From Kutzneria sp. 744 (GTDB taxonomy: Bacteria; Actinomycetota; Actinomycetes; Mycobacteriales; Pseudonocardiaceae), in contig NZ_KK037166.1 of assembly GCF_000568255.1 (NCBI RefSeq), positions 9,979,146 to 10,014,115 of the forward strand: a DNA stretch of 34,970 nt. The letters are read 5' to 3'. Below, in pieces: positions 16,407 through 24,150 of this stretch. A model generated the notes under the pieces. It did not search any database and was not told the DNA's origin. It worked only from the letters and a program-made list of their open reading frames with translations. Numbering within the stretch: the stretch's first letter is position 1; each line of letters starts with the position of its first letter. A program made the position numbers and the translations under genes.

Positions 16407-16439
16407 GACGTCTAAGTTACCATTCGTAACTTAGACGTC
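16407..16439. promoter_or_regulatory. perfect 14-bp-arm inverted repeat operator
   Basis: GACGTCTAAGTTAC (16407-16420), spacer CATTC, then GTAACTTAGACGTC (16426-16439). The arms are perfect. The inner GTTACCATTCGTAAC is a typical TetR-like operator core and the region is unusually A/T-rich. It lies directly upstream of the VOC gene. No matching regulator gene is adjacent. Confidence 0.75.
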
Positions 16440-16598
16440 AAGAGGTCGGATCAGTCCGTCTGCGACCTGGCGGTGACAGTGGCCACCTGGAGCTCGGTTG
16501 CTGAGGGATTTCCCGGTATTTCCGCCGGCGGCGTTGAAGGGCCGTCGAGCGTGCCTATCGTTGCTGGTGTTGGGGAAATCAAGCCTTGAGGAGTGCGC

Positions 16599-16973
16599 AT
16601 GTTTTCAACGCTGGCCACCCGTGGTGCGACGGCCGTTCGCGGCGCTGGGACTGACCGCTGCCGGCCTGGCGCTCGCCCCGGCGGCGGCCGACGCCGCGCC
16701 GGCCGGGGGCGGCGCGTTGTGGTCGCGTCGGACAGCGACTACACGGCGGTGTTGCAGTGGCCGAACCGCGGCGGTATGGAGACGACCGTCGTCGAGCCGG
16801 GCCGCTGCAGCTCCGCTGGGCCGGACGAGCGCGGTGACCTCATCGTGGTGCTGGCCAACTACCGTGGTGCCACCATCAACCTCGGTCACTGGTTCGGCGG
16901 CGGCTTCAACGAGACCGCCTACGCGCACGGGCAGTTCGGTGCCGGCACGGCCGGTTTCCAGGTCCGTTTCTGA
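16599..16973 (+). pseudogene. small secreted protein gene with two frame disruptions
   Basis: ATG 16599 has a good GAGGAG 5 nt upstream. A signal peptide (RRPFAALGLTAAGLALAPAA, ending AADAAPA) is encoded in the frame of 16621-16720, while the mature part (SDSDYTAVLQWPNRGG to AGTAGFQVRF, stop 16973) is in the frame of the ATG. Removing one T from TTTT at 16601-16604 and restoring one G near 16725 (TCGCGT read as TCGCGGT) gives one continuous secreted protein of about 125 aa. I do not recognise the mature domain. Codon third positions support this reading. The gene is followed by a strong hairpin. Confidence 0.55.
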
Positions 16974-17010
16974 CCCGATCCGCTGCGGGCGCCGCCAGGT
17001 CCGCAGACAT

Positions 17011-17054
17011 GTCGACGGCGTTTCCCCCACCCCCAGCGGGGATTCGCCGTCGAC
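17011..17054 (+). terminator. strong stem-loop after the small secreted protein gene
   Basis: GTCGACGGCG (17011-17020) pairs perfectly with CGCCGTCGAC (17045-17054). CCCC and GGGG can pair inside the 24-nt loop. It begins 38 nt after the stop at 16973. It lacks a U-tract, which is normal for high-GC actinomycete terminators, and might also shape the leader of the peptide gene at 17081. Confidence 0.5.
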
Positions 17055-17080
17055 CACCATCCGGTCCACAGAGGAGCGTC

Positions 17081-17163
17081 ATGCGCAAGCTCATCGCGTG
17101 CTGCACGGCTTCGCCTGCCCGCAGACCGGCCCCGGCGAGTGGCACCTGATCATCCTCTACTGA
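17081..17163 (+). pseudogene. 27-residue peptide gene with one-base disruption
   Basis: ATG 17081 follows GAGGAG with 4-nt spacing. As written the frame stops after 22 codons, but restoring one G at 17096-17099 (TCGCGT to TCGCGGT) gives a 27-residue peptide starting MRKLIAVLHGF, containing CPQTGPGEWH and ending LIILY, stop 17161-17163. The tail has good codon usage. No family is recognised. It could be a small secreted or signalling peptide, or the remnant of a longer gene; it ends 6 nt from the convergent LuxR-type regulator. Confidence 0.35.
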
Positions 17164-17169
17164 GCAGGC

Positions 17170-17835
17170 TCAGACCACGCCGGCCCGCATCGCGTACGCC
17201 ACGGCGTGGGCCCGCGTGTGGAGGTTGTAGCGGGCCATCAGCCCGTGCAGCACGTACTTCACGGTTCGCTCCGAGTACGACAGCTCGGCCGCGATCTCGT
17301 CGGTGCCCATGCCCTCGGCCAGCAGCCGCAGGACATCGCGCTCCCGGGCCCCCAGCCCGGACATCGTGAGGCCGTTGGGTTCCAGGACGTCACGCCGCAT
17401 GCGGGCGAGCTCGGTCAGCAGCTCGCCCTGCATGGCGGGCGGCAGGAAGGCCACGCCGCTGTGCACGGCCAGGATCGCCTGCACGAGCCGGGTCGCGCGG
17501 AGGCCTTCGCGCGGCAGCACCGCCGCCACGCCGCACTCCACGGCGATCAGCGGGTTGACCGCGCGGAAGTCGTCGGTGACGAGCACACAGCGCGGCGCCG
17601 GGTCGGCCTTCGACTGCGCGCGGATGGCGCGGACCCACGAGTAGGTGTCCTCGTCGGACTCCTCGATGATGACAACGACCTCTGCGCGGGCCTGGTCCTC
17701 GTCGGGGAGCACCCGCAGGCGGATGTCGCCGTCGAGCAGGCTGGCGGCGCCGAGCGCGCTGAGCGGGTCCGAGGCGTGCACGGCGACGTCGACGACCGCC
17801 GCCCGCGTGACGGGGCGAGGTGACTGCTGGATCAT
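17170..17835 (-). CDS. LuxR/NarL-type orphan response-regulator-like protein
   Basis: 221-aa regulator, tail member of the minus-strand regulator operon. The LuxR helix-turn-helix covers about residues 160-221 (LGARERDVLRLLAEGMGTDE, then IAAELSYSERTVKYVLHGLM). The N-terminal region resembles a receiver domain in length and strand pattern, but where the phosphoacceptor Asp is expected the strand reads VVVIIEESDED, so canonical phosphorylation is doubtful and no kinase gene is nearby. It is a paralogue of the next gene: both begin with VAVHASDP/VAVQASDP-type strands and end AVAYAMRxGV. A 47-nt gap separates them. Confidence 0.85.
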   Translation of the reverse strand: MIQQSPRPVTRAAVVDVAVHASDPLSALGAASLLDGDIRLRVLPDEDQARAEVVVIIEESDEDTYSWVRAIRAQSKADPAPRCVLVTDDFRAVNPLIAVECGVAAVLPREGLRATRLVQAILAVHSGVAFLPPAMQGELLTELARMRRDVLEPNGLTMSGLGARERDVLRLLAEGMGTDEIAAELSYSERTVKYVLHGLMARYNLHTRAHAVAYAMRAGVV

Positions 17836-17882
17836 GGTTTCAGTTTCCGGTTCTCTACTTCACAGGCCCTCGACCGAGGGCG

Positions 17883-18500
17883 TCAGATGACGCCGGTGCG
17901 CATGGCGTATGCCACCGCGTGCTGGCGATTGCGCAGGTGAAGGCGGCTGTTGACGCCGTGGATGATGTTCTTCACGGTCCGCTGCGAGTAGCACAGCTTC
18001 TGCGCGATCTCGGCCGTGTCGAAGCCGTCGGCCATCAGCCGCAGCACGTCCACCTCGCGGGCGTTCATGTCCGTGAAGTTCAGGCCGCGGGCGGCCAGCA
18101 CCTCGTGCTGGAGGTGCTCGGCCCGGGCGACCAGCTCGCCGAGCAGGTCGGCCGGCGAGGACTCGTCCCGTGAGGCCGCGGACGCGATGGCGTCGAGCAG
18201 ACGCTCGTCGGTGGCCGCGGCTCGGGGCAGCACGGCCATGATGCGGCAGCGGACGGCGTCGAGCAGGTCGGATTCGCTGACCTTGTTGGCGATGAGGATC
18301 GCCGGGCAGTGCGGCACGTCCCTGCTGATCGCCGCCAGGTTCTGCGTGGTGAGCCGGTCCGGCACGAGGATCACGACGTCGGCGTCGGCCCGCGGTGGAG
18401 TGATCACCCGGACCTCGGGCCGGGAGGCGAGGTACCTCGTGATACCGGCGTGGCTGATCGGGTCGGATGCCTGCACGGCCACCCGGAAAGTCGGTCGCAT
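17883..18500 (-). CDS. LuxR/NarL-type orphan response-regulator-like protein (paralogue)
   Basis: 205-aa regulator. I prefer ATG 18500 (GGGGGA 7 nt upstream); GTG 18554 would add 18 residues with atypical codons but also has GGAGAG upstream. The LuxR helix-turn-helix covers about residues 142-205 (REVDVLRLMADGFDTAEIAQ, then KLCYSQRTVKNIIHGVNSRL). The receiver-like half has VVILVPDR where the phosphoacceptor strand should be; Asp is not placed canonically. It lies downstream of LAL2 in the same orientation and is probably cotranscribed with it. Confidence 0.85.
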   Translation of the reverse strand: MRPTFRVAVQASDPISHAGITRYLASRPEVRVITPPRADADVVILVPDRLTTQNLAAISRDVPHCPAILIANKVSESDLLDAVRCRIMAVLPRAAATDERLLDAIASAASRDESSPADLLGELVARAEHLQHEVLAARGLNFTDMNAREVDVLRLMADGFDTAEIAQKLCYSQRTVKNIIHGVNSRLHLRNRQHAVAYAMRTGVI

Positions 18501-18587
18501 GTCGATGTCCCCCAGAGACTCGCCTTCGATGGGAACGAGTCTTCCGGTTGTCACTTCATGAGCTCTCCACCGAATTGTCCGGGCACG

Positions 18588-21131
18588 TCAGAGGGGATAT
18601 TCGCCGGCGTGCACGGCCGCCGCCAGCTCCACCCGGGACTGGTAGCCGGACCGCGTGAACAGCCGGCTGAGCCGTCCTTCGACGCTCTTCTCGGACGCCT
18701 GGAGCACTGTCGCCAGCTGCTTGTTGGTCAGGCCGTCGGCCGCCAGCACGGCCAGCAGGCGCTCGTTCTCGGCCAGCGTCTGCCGTCGTCCCGGCACCAC
18801 GACGCCGTGGTCCCGCATCAGGCCCCGCAGCCACGAGCGGCACAGGAGCGCGTCGAGCTCCTCGACGAATTCGTAGGCCTGCTTGAGAATCCGGGGATCG
18901 GCCAGGCCATGGCTGACCAGCCGCCCAACGGTGGTGGCGAATTCGAGCGGCTGCCGGCGGTCCGTCGCCAGGCCTATCGCGATACTGGCCAGATCGGCGT
19001 CCCGCTCGACGATGGCCCGGACCACCTGCGCGCGGAGCCGGACGCCGGGGGAGTCGGAGACCCGCTCGGCCTCGCGGCAGCATCGCCGCGCCCCGTCGAT
19101 GTCGCCCCGCCGGAGCTGGAGTTCGGCCAGCTGCGCCCACAGCCGGTCGGTGCCCAGGACCGTGCTGCGATCGGCGGCACGGGCCAGGCCTTGCCGCAGC
19201 CGGGTTCGGGCCTGCTCGTGGTCGCCGAGGGCCTGGTCGATCTTCGCCTCCGCCGAGTCCAGCAGGTACGGCAGCGCGGCGCCGACATTGCGGGCGCCGG
19301 TGATCAGGTCCCGGCTCAGTGTGAGCTGGCCACGGGCGAACGCGAGGGTGGCGATCCGCTCCTGGACGACGGTGGAGGCGATGTCGTCGGACCCGTTGCC
19401 CAGGGCCCGGGCGAGGTTCTCGCCGAGCCGGAAGTCCCCGCGCAGCAAGGTGATCGCCGCCCGATGAGCCGGGGCCAGCCGCTCGACCGCGATGCCGGTG
19501 CACGCCAGGATCTTCTCGACGGCCTCGGCGTCGGCGTCCAGCAGCGCCGGCAGCAGGCGCAGGTGGGCCACTTCCCAGTGGCTGCCGGCTGCGTCGAGGG
19601 CATGCTCGAAACGGTCCTGCCGTCCGAGTAGGAGATGGGCCTGCGCCAGCACGAGATGGCCCAGGCGGGCGGTGGAGGGCCGGACCCGCCAGTCGCCTTC
19701 GTGCGCGGTCAGCAGGAGCCGCGCGTGGTCGGGATGGCCGTCCAGCAGAAGATCGGTGGCACGGCTCAGCGCGTGGCGGGCGACGTCGGCCGGCGCGGAC
19801 GGTTTGCCTTTGCCGACAACGCGGCGGGCCAGCACGGTGAGTTGCGTCAAGACGTCGATCTCGGCGTCGGACAGGCTGTCACCGTGCTCGTGCAGCACGC
19901 GTTCGGCGCTGCGTAGGCATTCCTCGTACGACCTGTGCCGATAGCAGGCCTGCGCGTGCCGGATCAGGATTCGCAAGCGGCGCTGGTCGTCGGCGGTCAC
20001 GGTGGCGGCGGCGAGCAGCCACCGCTCGCTGGCCGGGCCGTTGAGCCGGTCGGCGCACGCCAGGAGTTCCTCGCACGCGGTCTCCCGGTCGACGAGCTTT
20101 CCCGCCTCCGCCAACCGATCCGCGTAGTAGGTCGGGTCGACGTGCTCGGCGCCGCCGTCCCACACCGCCGTGACGGCGGCCCCGGCCAGCAGCCGTCGTT
20201 CGAACGGCCCAACCTGGCCGGCGATCGTCGCCGCCACCGCCTCGGACCGGAACCGCCACCCGTGCCGACTCCGGCGCAGCACACCCGACCGGCACAGGCG
20301 TCCGATCACCGCCATGACCGCATCTGGGGCGGCGCCGAGGATCGCGGCGACCAGGGTCGGCAGGCCGGCGCCGATCGGGTGCAGCGCGGCGATCGCCTTG
20401 ACGATCGGCCACTCCTCGGGCCCACCTCGTCGGATCGCGGCGATCACGGGGTGATCCGCCGGCAACACAGCGCTGACCGGCGCGATCAGGTGGGCGCGGC
20501 CGGTGGCGAAGGCCACGCCGTCGGAGTGGACCACCGAGGTAAGCGCTTTCGACAAGACGGCCGGCAACCCGCCGGACAACCGGCCCAGCGCGGCCACCAG
20601 CTCCGGTTCGGGGCGGGCCTGGAGGGCCTGGTGGGTGGCCGTGGCGATGGCGGCCGGCCCGAGCGGCCGCAGGGTCAGCACCTGCGCCAGTCCCTCGGAC
20701 CACAACTGCCGCAACGTATCTCGCGCCACCGGCGAGCCCGGCAGCTCGGCCGTGCACACGCAGGTCACGCCGGCCCGGACCAGGGATTCCAGCACTGCCA
20801 GCGAATCGGCGTCCAGCCAGTGCGCGTCCTCGATCAGCAGCACACGGATATCGGCTCGCCGCAACGCAGAGACAATGGCCGCCGCAGTCCGTTCCGGCGG
20901 AGCTACTGCACCCGTCAGCGGGCCTGCGTGCGTCCAGCGCACGGCGCCGGCCATAGTGATCGAGGAGAGCAGCGACGCCCCGAGCGGATGCGGCGAGCAT
21001 CTGACGTGCGGAGCGCGATCCAGCGTGGCCCGTAATCGTTCCACCAGCGCGTCCTGACCCGCTCCGACCGGTCCCACCACGGCTATGAGCGGCGTGTCGC
21101 CGCCGGCCACCAGGCCGGCAATGTCGGTCAC
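18588..21131 (-). CDS. LAL-type LuxR regulator with degenerate Walker A (LAL2)
   Basis: 847-aa large ATP-binding LuxR-family regulator. The ATPase P-loop reads GPVGAGQDA (20-28): the invariant Lys is Gln. Walker B is intact (VLLIEDAHWLD, 97-107). A long TPR-like helical middle follows, and a C-terminal LuxR helix-turn-helix (ENERLLAVLAADGLTNKQLA, then TVLQASEKSVEGRLSRLF). The chosen start is GTG 21131 because it overlaps the stop of the 24-codon peptide frame as GTGA; GTG 21167 is an alternative that adds 12 residues. Neither has a ribosome-binding site, which supports coupling. It probably regulates a pathway outside the window. Confidence 0.87.
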   Translation of the reverse strand: MTDIAGLVAGGDTPLIAVVGPVGAGQDALVERLRATLDRAPHVRCSPHPLGASLLSSITMAGAVRWTHAGPLTGAVAPPERTAAAIVSALRRADIRVLLIEDAHWLDADSLAVLESLVRAGVTCVCTAELPGSPVARDTLRQLWSEGLAQVLTLRPLGPAAIATATHQALQARPEPELVAALGRLSGGLPAVLSKALTSVVHSDGVAFATGRAHLIAPVSAVLPADHPVIAAIRRGGPEEWPIVKAIAALHPIGAGLPTLVAAILGAAPDAVMAVIGRLCRSGVLRRSRHGWRFRSEAVAATIAGQVGPFERRLLAGAAVTAVWDGGAEHVDPTYYADRLAEAGKLVDRETACEELLACADRLNGPASERWLLAAATVTADDQRRLRILIRHAQACYRHRSYEECLRSAERVLHEHGDSLSDAEIDVLTQLTVLARRVVGKGKPSAPADVARHALSRATDLLLDGHPDHARLLLTAHEGDWRVRPSTARLGHLVLAQAHLLLGRQDRFEHALDAAGSHWEVAHLRLLPALLDADAEAVEKILACTGIAVERLAPAHRAAITLLRGDFRLGENLARALGNGSDDIASTVVQERIATLAFARGQLTLSRDLITGARNVGAALPYLLDSAEAKIDQALGDHEQARTRLRQGLARAADRSTVLGTDRLWAQLAELQLRRGDIDGARRCCREAERVSDSPGVRLRAQVVRAIVERDADLASIAIGLATDRRQPLEFATTVGRLVSHGLADPRILKQAYEFVEELDALLCRSWLRGLMRDHGVVVPGRRQTLAENERLLAVLAADGLTNKQLATVLQASEKSVEGRLSRLFTRSGYQSRVELAAAVHAGEYPL

Positions 21132-21202
21132 GACGTGACCCGGGGGCCGTCGCCCGAGGCGATGCACAGGCCGGCCGGGGACACCACGACGACTTCACCC
21201 AC
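21128..21202 (-). CDS. 24-residue peptide frame between the two LAL genes
   Basis: GTG 21202 has AAGGAG (21215-21210) with 7-nt spacing; that site overlaps the LAL1 stop codon. The frame encodes MGEVVVVSPAGLCIASGDGP and four more residues (RVTS), and its TGA overlaps the LAL2 GTG (GTGA). No family is recognised. It may serve only to carry ribosomes from LAL1 to LAL2, or it may be a functional small protein. Confidence 0.45.
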   Translation of the reverse strand: MGEVVVVSPAGLCIASGDGPRVTS

Positions 21203-21214
21203 CTCAGGTCTCCT

Positions 21215-23617
21215 TCATGTAGTCACCCGCCGGCGACGGCCCTTGACCATGGCCGCCGCGACGTCGACCCGGGTACGGGCGCCGGTCTTGGCGAACACCC
21301 GGGAAAGGTTGTGTTCCACGGTCTTCTCGCTCATCCGCATCGTCACGGCGATCTGCCGGTTGGTGCGGCCCTGCCGGATCAGCGAGGCGATCAGCAGCTC
21401 CGTCCTCGACAGCGTGGACGGGCGATCCGTGCTCCGAGGGGCGGTGACGCCGCGCAGGCGCATGAGATCCCGGGCCCGGGCCCGCAGCGGCGTCGCGCCG
21501 AGCACGGTGGCGAGCTCGTGGGCCTCGTGCAGCCACGGCCGCGGCTCTGCGGCCAGGCCGCCGGCCAGCAGGCACACGGTCAACAGCTCGGGGAGGTGGC
21601 CGCGGCGGCGGAAGAGATCGGCGGTGTTGCGCAGCCGGTCGAGGTCGCGGTTGACCGCGCCACGGGCGAATACCAGCAGCTCAGGGGCAAGGCAGCGGCT
21701 TTCGATCTTGCCGAGCACGAGGGCGGTCCGGACAGGGTCGTCGGCGAGCACGGCGATCACCACCAGCCGCATGAGCAGCTGTTCGTGGCCGGGCGCCGTG
21801 GGCGCGTCGAGGTAGGCGCGCCAACCGAGGTCGAACGCGTGGTCGCCGGCCCGCAGCCGCATGCCGCACTCGACCCAGGCCCGCAGCACGGGCTGCCGCG
21901 CGCCGGCCGCAGCCAGCCAGGACAGTGCCTGACGTTCGTCGCCCTGCTCGGCGCACACCTCGGCGGCCAGCAGGCGGGCGATCGGGGCCTGCGCGCCGGC
22001 CAGCTCCAGCCGTCGGGTCGCCGCCAGCACGGCCGTCCAGTCGCCGGTGCGGTAACCCCGCAGGACACGGTGGTAGAGCGACGGCATCGAGTCCGGGGCA
22101 CCCGAGCCGTGCACCACGTCCAGCATGGCGGCGACGTCCTGCACGGCTGCTGCCTCGGCCAGCTCGGCGCGTTGAGACTGCGACAGCGGCCCGCACCAGG
22201 ACGTGAGGTCGGACGGCCGCAGCGGTTCGTCGGCGAGCCAGCGGTCGGAGAACGCGGCGGCGGCCGGCAGCGCAGTCCGGACGGCGTGGGGGACAGGGCG
22301 GCAGGCGTGGATGGCCGCGACGGTGACCGCGGCCGCCGCGTCGGCGTCCAGCGGGGCGTCGGCGGCCATGTCGAGGAGGGCCTCGGCGCGTCCGGTCCTG
22401 GTCAGCAGCCGGGCGAACTCGGCGGTGATCGGCCGGGGCCGCGCGGCGAGGAGCCAGCGGGCCGCGGTGTCCTCGTCGGCGGCCCGCTCGGCCTGCCTGA
22501 TCAGCAGGTTGTCGTGACGGAGGGAGCTGCGAGACAGGTGCTCGGCGATCACGGCTTCGTCGCCGTTCAGGTGTTGGGCCACGGCGGCGTGCATGTCGCT
22601 GATGGCCTCGGCGGCCTCGGCCAGCACCCGCGCGGCCAGCGCCGGGCTCGGGCACGTCAGCTGCCCGTCCGCGCCGCAGTCCAACACCTTCAGCCGCACG
22701 AGCTCGTCGACCGCGTCGCCGTACTCCGTCACCGTGCCGCCGACGGCCGCGACCAGCATCGGCAGGTCATCGACGCCGAACGACACGGACGCCGCCATGG
22801 CCACCAGATGGACGCCGACCACGCCGAAGCCGCGCACATGGGCCACAGCCTCATGCCCGGCCGGCACCATGATCGGGAAGTCGGCCATGCAGGCACGCCC
22901 GTGCACGACAACGAGCCGGCCCTCGCGCCGCAGTTCGTCCACAGTGGACAGCAGCGTGGCCGGATGCCGCCCGAGCGGGCCGAGTGCGGCAAGCAGGCGG
23001 CCCAACGTGGCCTCGTCGAAGGGCGTCCCGAACGCCTTGGCCAGCAGCGGCTCGACACATTCCGCCGGCAACGGCCGCAGATTCACGACGTGGTCGGCCA
23101 GACCGCACAGGCTGTCGTCGTCGGTGCACGTGGCGACGACGAGGCACCGGGGCAGGCACATGGCGAACAGCGCGCTGGCCGGCGACGCCAACGCGTCCAC
23201 ATCGTCGGCCAGCACGACAACGTCCTTGTGCCGGCTCAGACGGCCGAACAGCCGCGCGAGTTCCGTCAACAGGCCGGACCGCCCCTGGGGCGATCGAAAT
23301 GTCAGCGGCTGCGTCAATCCCCGCACGGCTTCGATGGACGCCGCGACACTCGGCTCAGCGAATTCCTCGAAATGCCGTTGTGCGGCATGCAGGAGCGCCG
23401 TGGCGCCGAACTCGTCCCAGGCCGGGACGCCATCCCGAAAGGCCACGGTCAGCACGCGGGCGCTCGATGTCCGGCGGCCGAATGCCGCGAGCAGCGCCGA
23501 TTTCCCGATGCCCCGCGGGCCGCGGACAACGGCGAGGACGTGGCGGCGCGGGCCGATGCCGGCGAGTGCGGAATCGAGTGCGGACAACTCGGCGTCCCGC
23601 CCGTTGGCCGACGGCAT
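21215..23617 (-). CDS. LAL-type LuxR regulator (LAL1)
   Basis: 800-aa LAL regulator. Intact Walker A GPRGIGKS (33-40) and Walker B VVVLADDVD (about 133-141) in an AAA/NACHT-like ATPase, a long helical TPR-like middle, and a C-terminal LuxR helix-turn-helix (LSRTELLIASLIRQGRTNRQ, then IAVTMRMSEKTVEHNLSRVF) from about 737. ATG 23617 has GGGAG and GGTGG upstream. It is first gene of a minus-strand operon with the 24-codon peptide, LAL2 and two LuxR-type regulators, and is divergent from the SARP genes across a 533-bp intergenic region. ATP binding or hydrolysis, possibly with a small-molecule inducer, is expected to control DNA binding; targets are unknown. Confidence 0.9.
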   Translation of the reverse strand: MPSANGRDAELSALDSALAGIGPRRHVLAVVRGPRGIGKSALLAAFGRRTSSARVLTVAFRDGVPAWDEFGATALLHAAQRHFEEFAEPSVAASIEAVRGLTQPLTFRSPQGRSGLLTELARLFGRLSRHKDVVVLADDVDALASPASALFAMCLPRCLVVATCTDDDSLCGLADHVVNLRPLPAECVEPLLAKAFGTPFDEATLGRLLAALGPLGRHPATLLSTVDELRREGRLVVVHGRACMADFPIMVPAGHEAVAHVRGFGVVGVHLVAMAASVSFGVDDLPMLVAAVGGTVTEYGDAVDELVRLKVLDCGADGQLTCPSPALAARVLAEAAEAISDMHAAVAQHLNGDEAVIAEHLSRSSLRHDNLLIRQAERAADEDTAARWLLAARPRPITAEFARLLTRTGRAEALLDMAADAPLDADAAAAVTVAAIHACRPVPHAVRTALPAAAAFSDRWLADEPLRPSDLTSWCGPLSQSQRAELAEAAAVQDVAAMLDVVHGSGAPDSMPSLYHRVLRGYRTGDWTAVLAATRRLELAGAQAPIARLLAAEVCAEQGDERQALSWLAAAGARQPVLRAWVECGMRLRAGDHAFDLGWRAYLDAPTAPGHEQLLMRLVVIAVLADDPVRTALVLGKIESRCLAPELLVFARGAVNRDLDRLRNTADLFRRRGHLPELLTVCLLAGGLAAEPRPWLHEAHELATVLGATPLRARARDLMRLRGVTAPRSTDRPSTLSRTELLIASLIRQGRTNRQIAVTMRMSEKTVEHNLSRVFAKTGARTRVDVAAAMVKGRRRRVTT

Positions 23618-23873
23618 GCGACCACCACTCTCCCTGACCCGAGATTCCCGGAATTCGTCTGGTACATCGTGGGCGGCGGTCGAGCGGATCGAGCCTCACG
23701 AGTGACGGCCGCCCAGTGAGACTGCCCCTTCGAGCCATCGGCGGCCGGCGGTGCAACCTGCCCGGCACGGTGGGTGTTCGCGGGTTCAAGGAATTCCGCG
23801 CACGCCGACTGTCCTTTGTGGACTGGTAGGGTATCGGTGTCCGCTCAGGTAATTCCCCTGTTCTTGAACGATG

Positions 23874-23939
23874 GAGGATCGAATCAGGCAGGGTTGTTCG
23901 GGCAACCAACGTTTCACGACCAAACCTGACCCGATCCTC
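23874..23939. other. 66-nt imperfect stem-loop in the LAL/SARP intergenic region
   Basis: GAGGATCGAATCAGG (23874-23888) pairs with CCTGACCCGATCCTC (23925-23939) at 13 of 15 positions. Inside, GGTTG (23892-23896) pairs with CAACC (23903-23907) around TTCGGG. The nested arrangement suggests either an operator or cruciform for a multimeric regulator or a structured RNA leader. Confidence 0.5.
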
Positions 23940-24097
23940 GCGACGGGCGCTCGCTTTCCCGTTCGACCGCGCTGACCTCGGCTGTTGCCCGTCGGGGCCG
24001 GTTATTCGACCGACACTCGCCGACGACGTGAGTTGGTGACGGCTAAGATGATCCAGTCATGGAAAGTCGAAGCGCGCGCCCCGGAATCGGCCGCAGC

Positions 24098-24139
24098 GCA
24101 TCCATCCACGGGGCATCCATCCACGGGGCATCCATCCAC
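24098..24139. repeat. 15-bp tandem repeat (2.8 copies) before SARP1 start
   Basis: The unit GCATCCATCCACGGG is repeated at 24098, 24113 and 24128 (last copy 12 bases), ending 11 nt before GTG 24151. Each unit contains the short direct repeat CATCCATC. Direct repeats near their targets are the usual form of SARP-type binding sites, though those normally have an 11-bp period. Confidence 0.8.
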
Positions 24140-24150
24140 CGCGAGCCGAA

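Larger units (their letters stand above)
23618..24150. promoter_or_regulatory. 533-bp divergent control region between LAL and SARP operons
   Basis: No gene is supported here. The region is less GC-rich than the genes, carries a 66-nt imperfect stem-loop near its middle (23874-23939), a GTCC-TTTGT-GGAC hairpin near 23812-23824 and a 15-bp tandem repeat directly before the SARP1 start. It must hold the promoters of both regulator groups, but I cannot fix -10/-35 elements with confidence. Confidence 0.6.

Noticed and set aside
23985-24150. N-terminal extension of SARP1
   Set aside because: The upstream ATGs at 24048 and 24059 are out of frame with the winged helix, and the sequence is repeat-containing control DNA.
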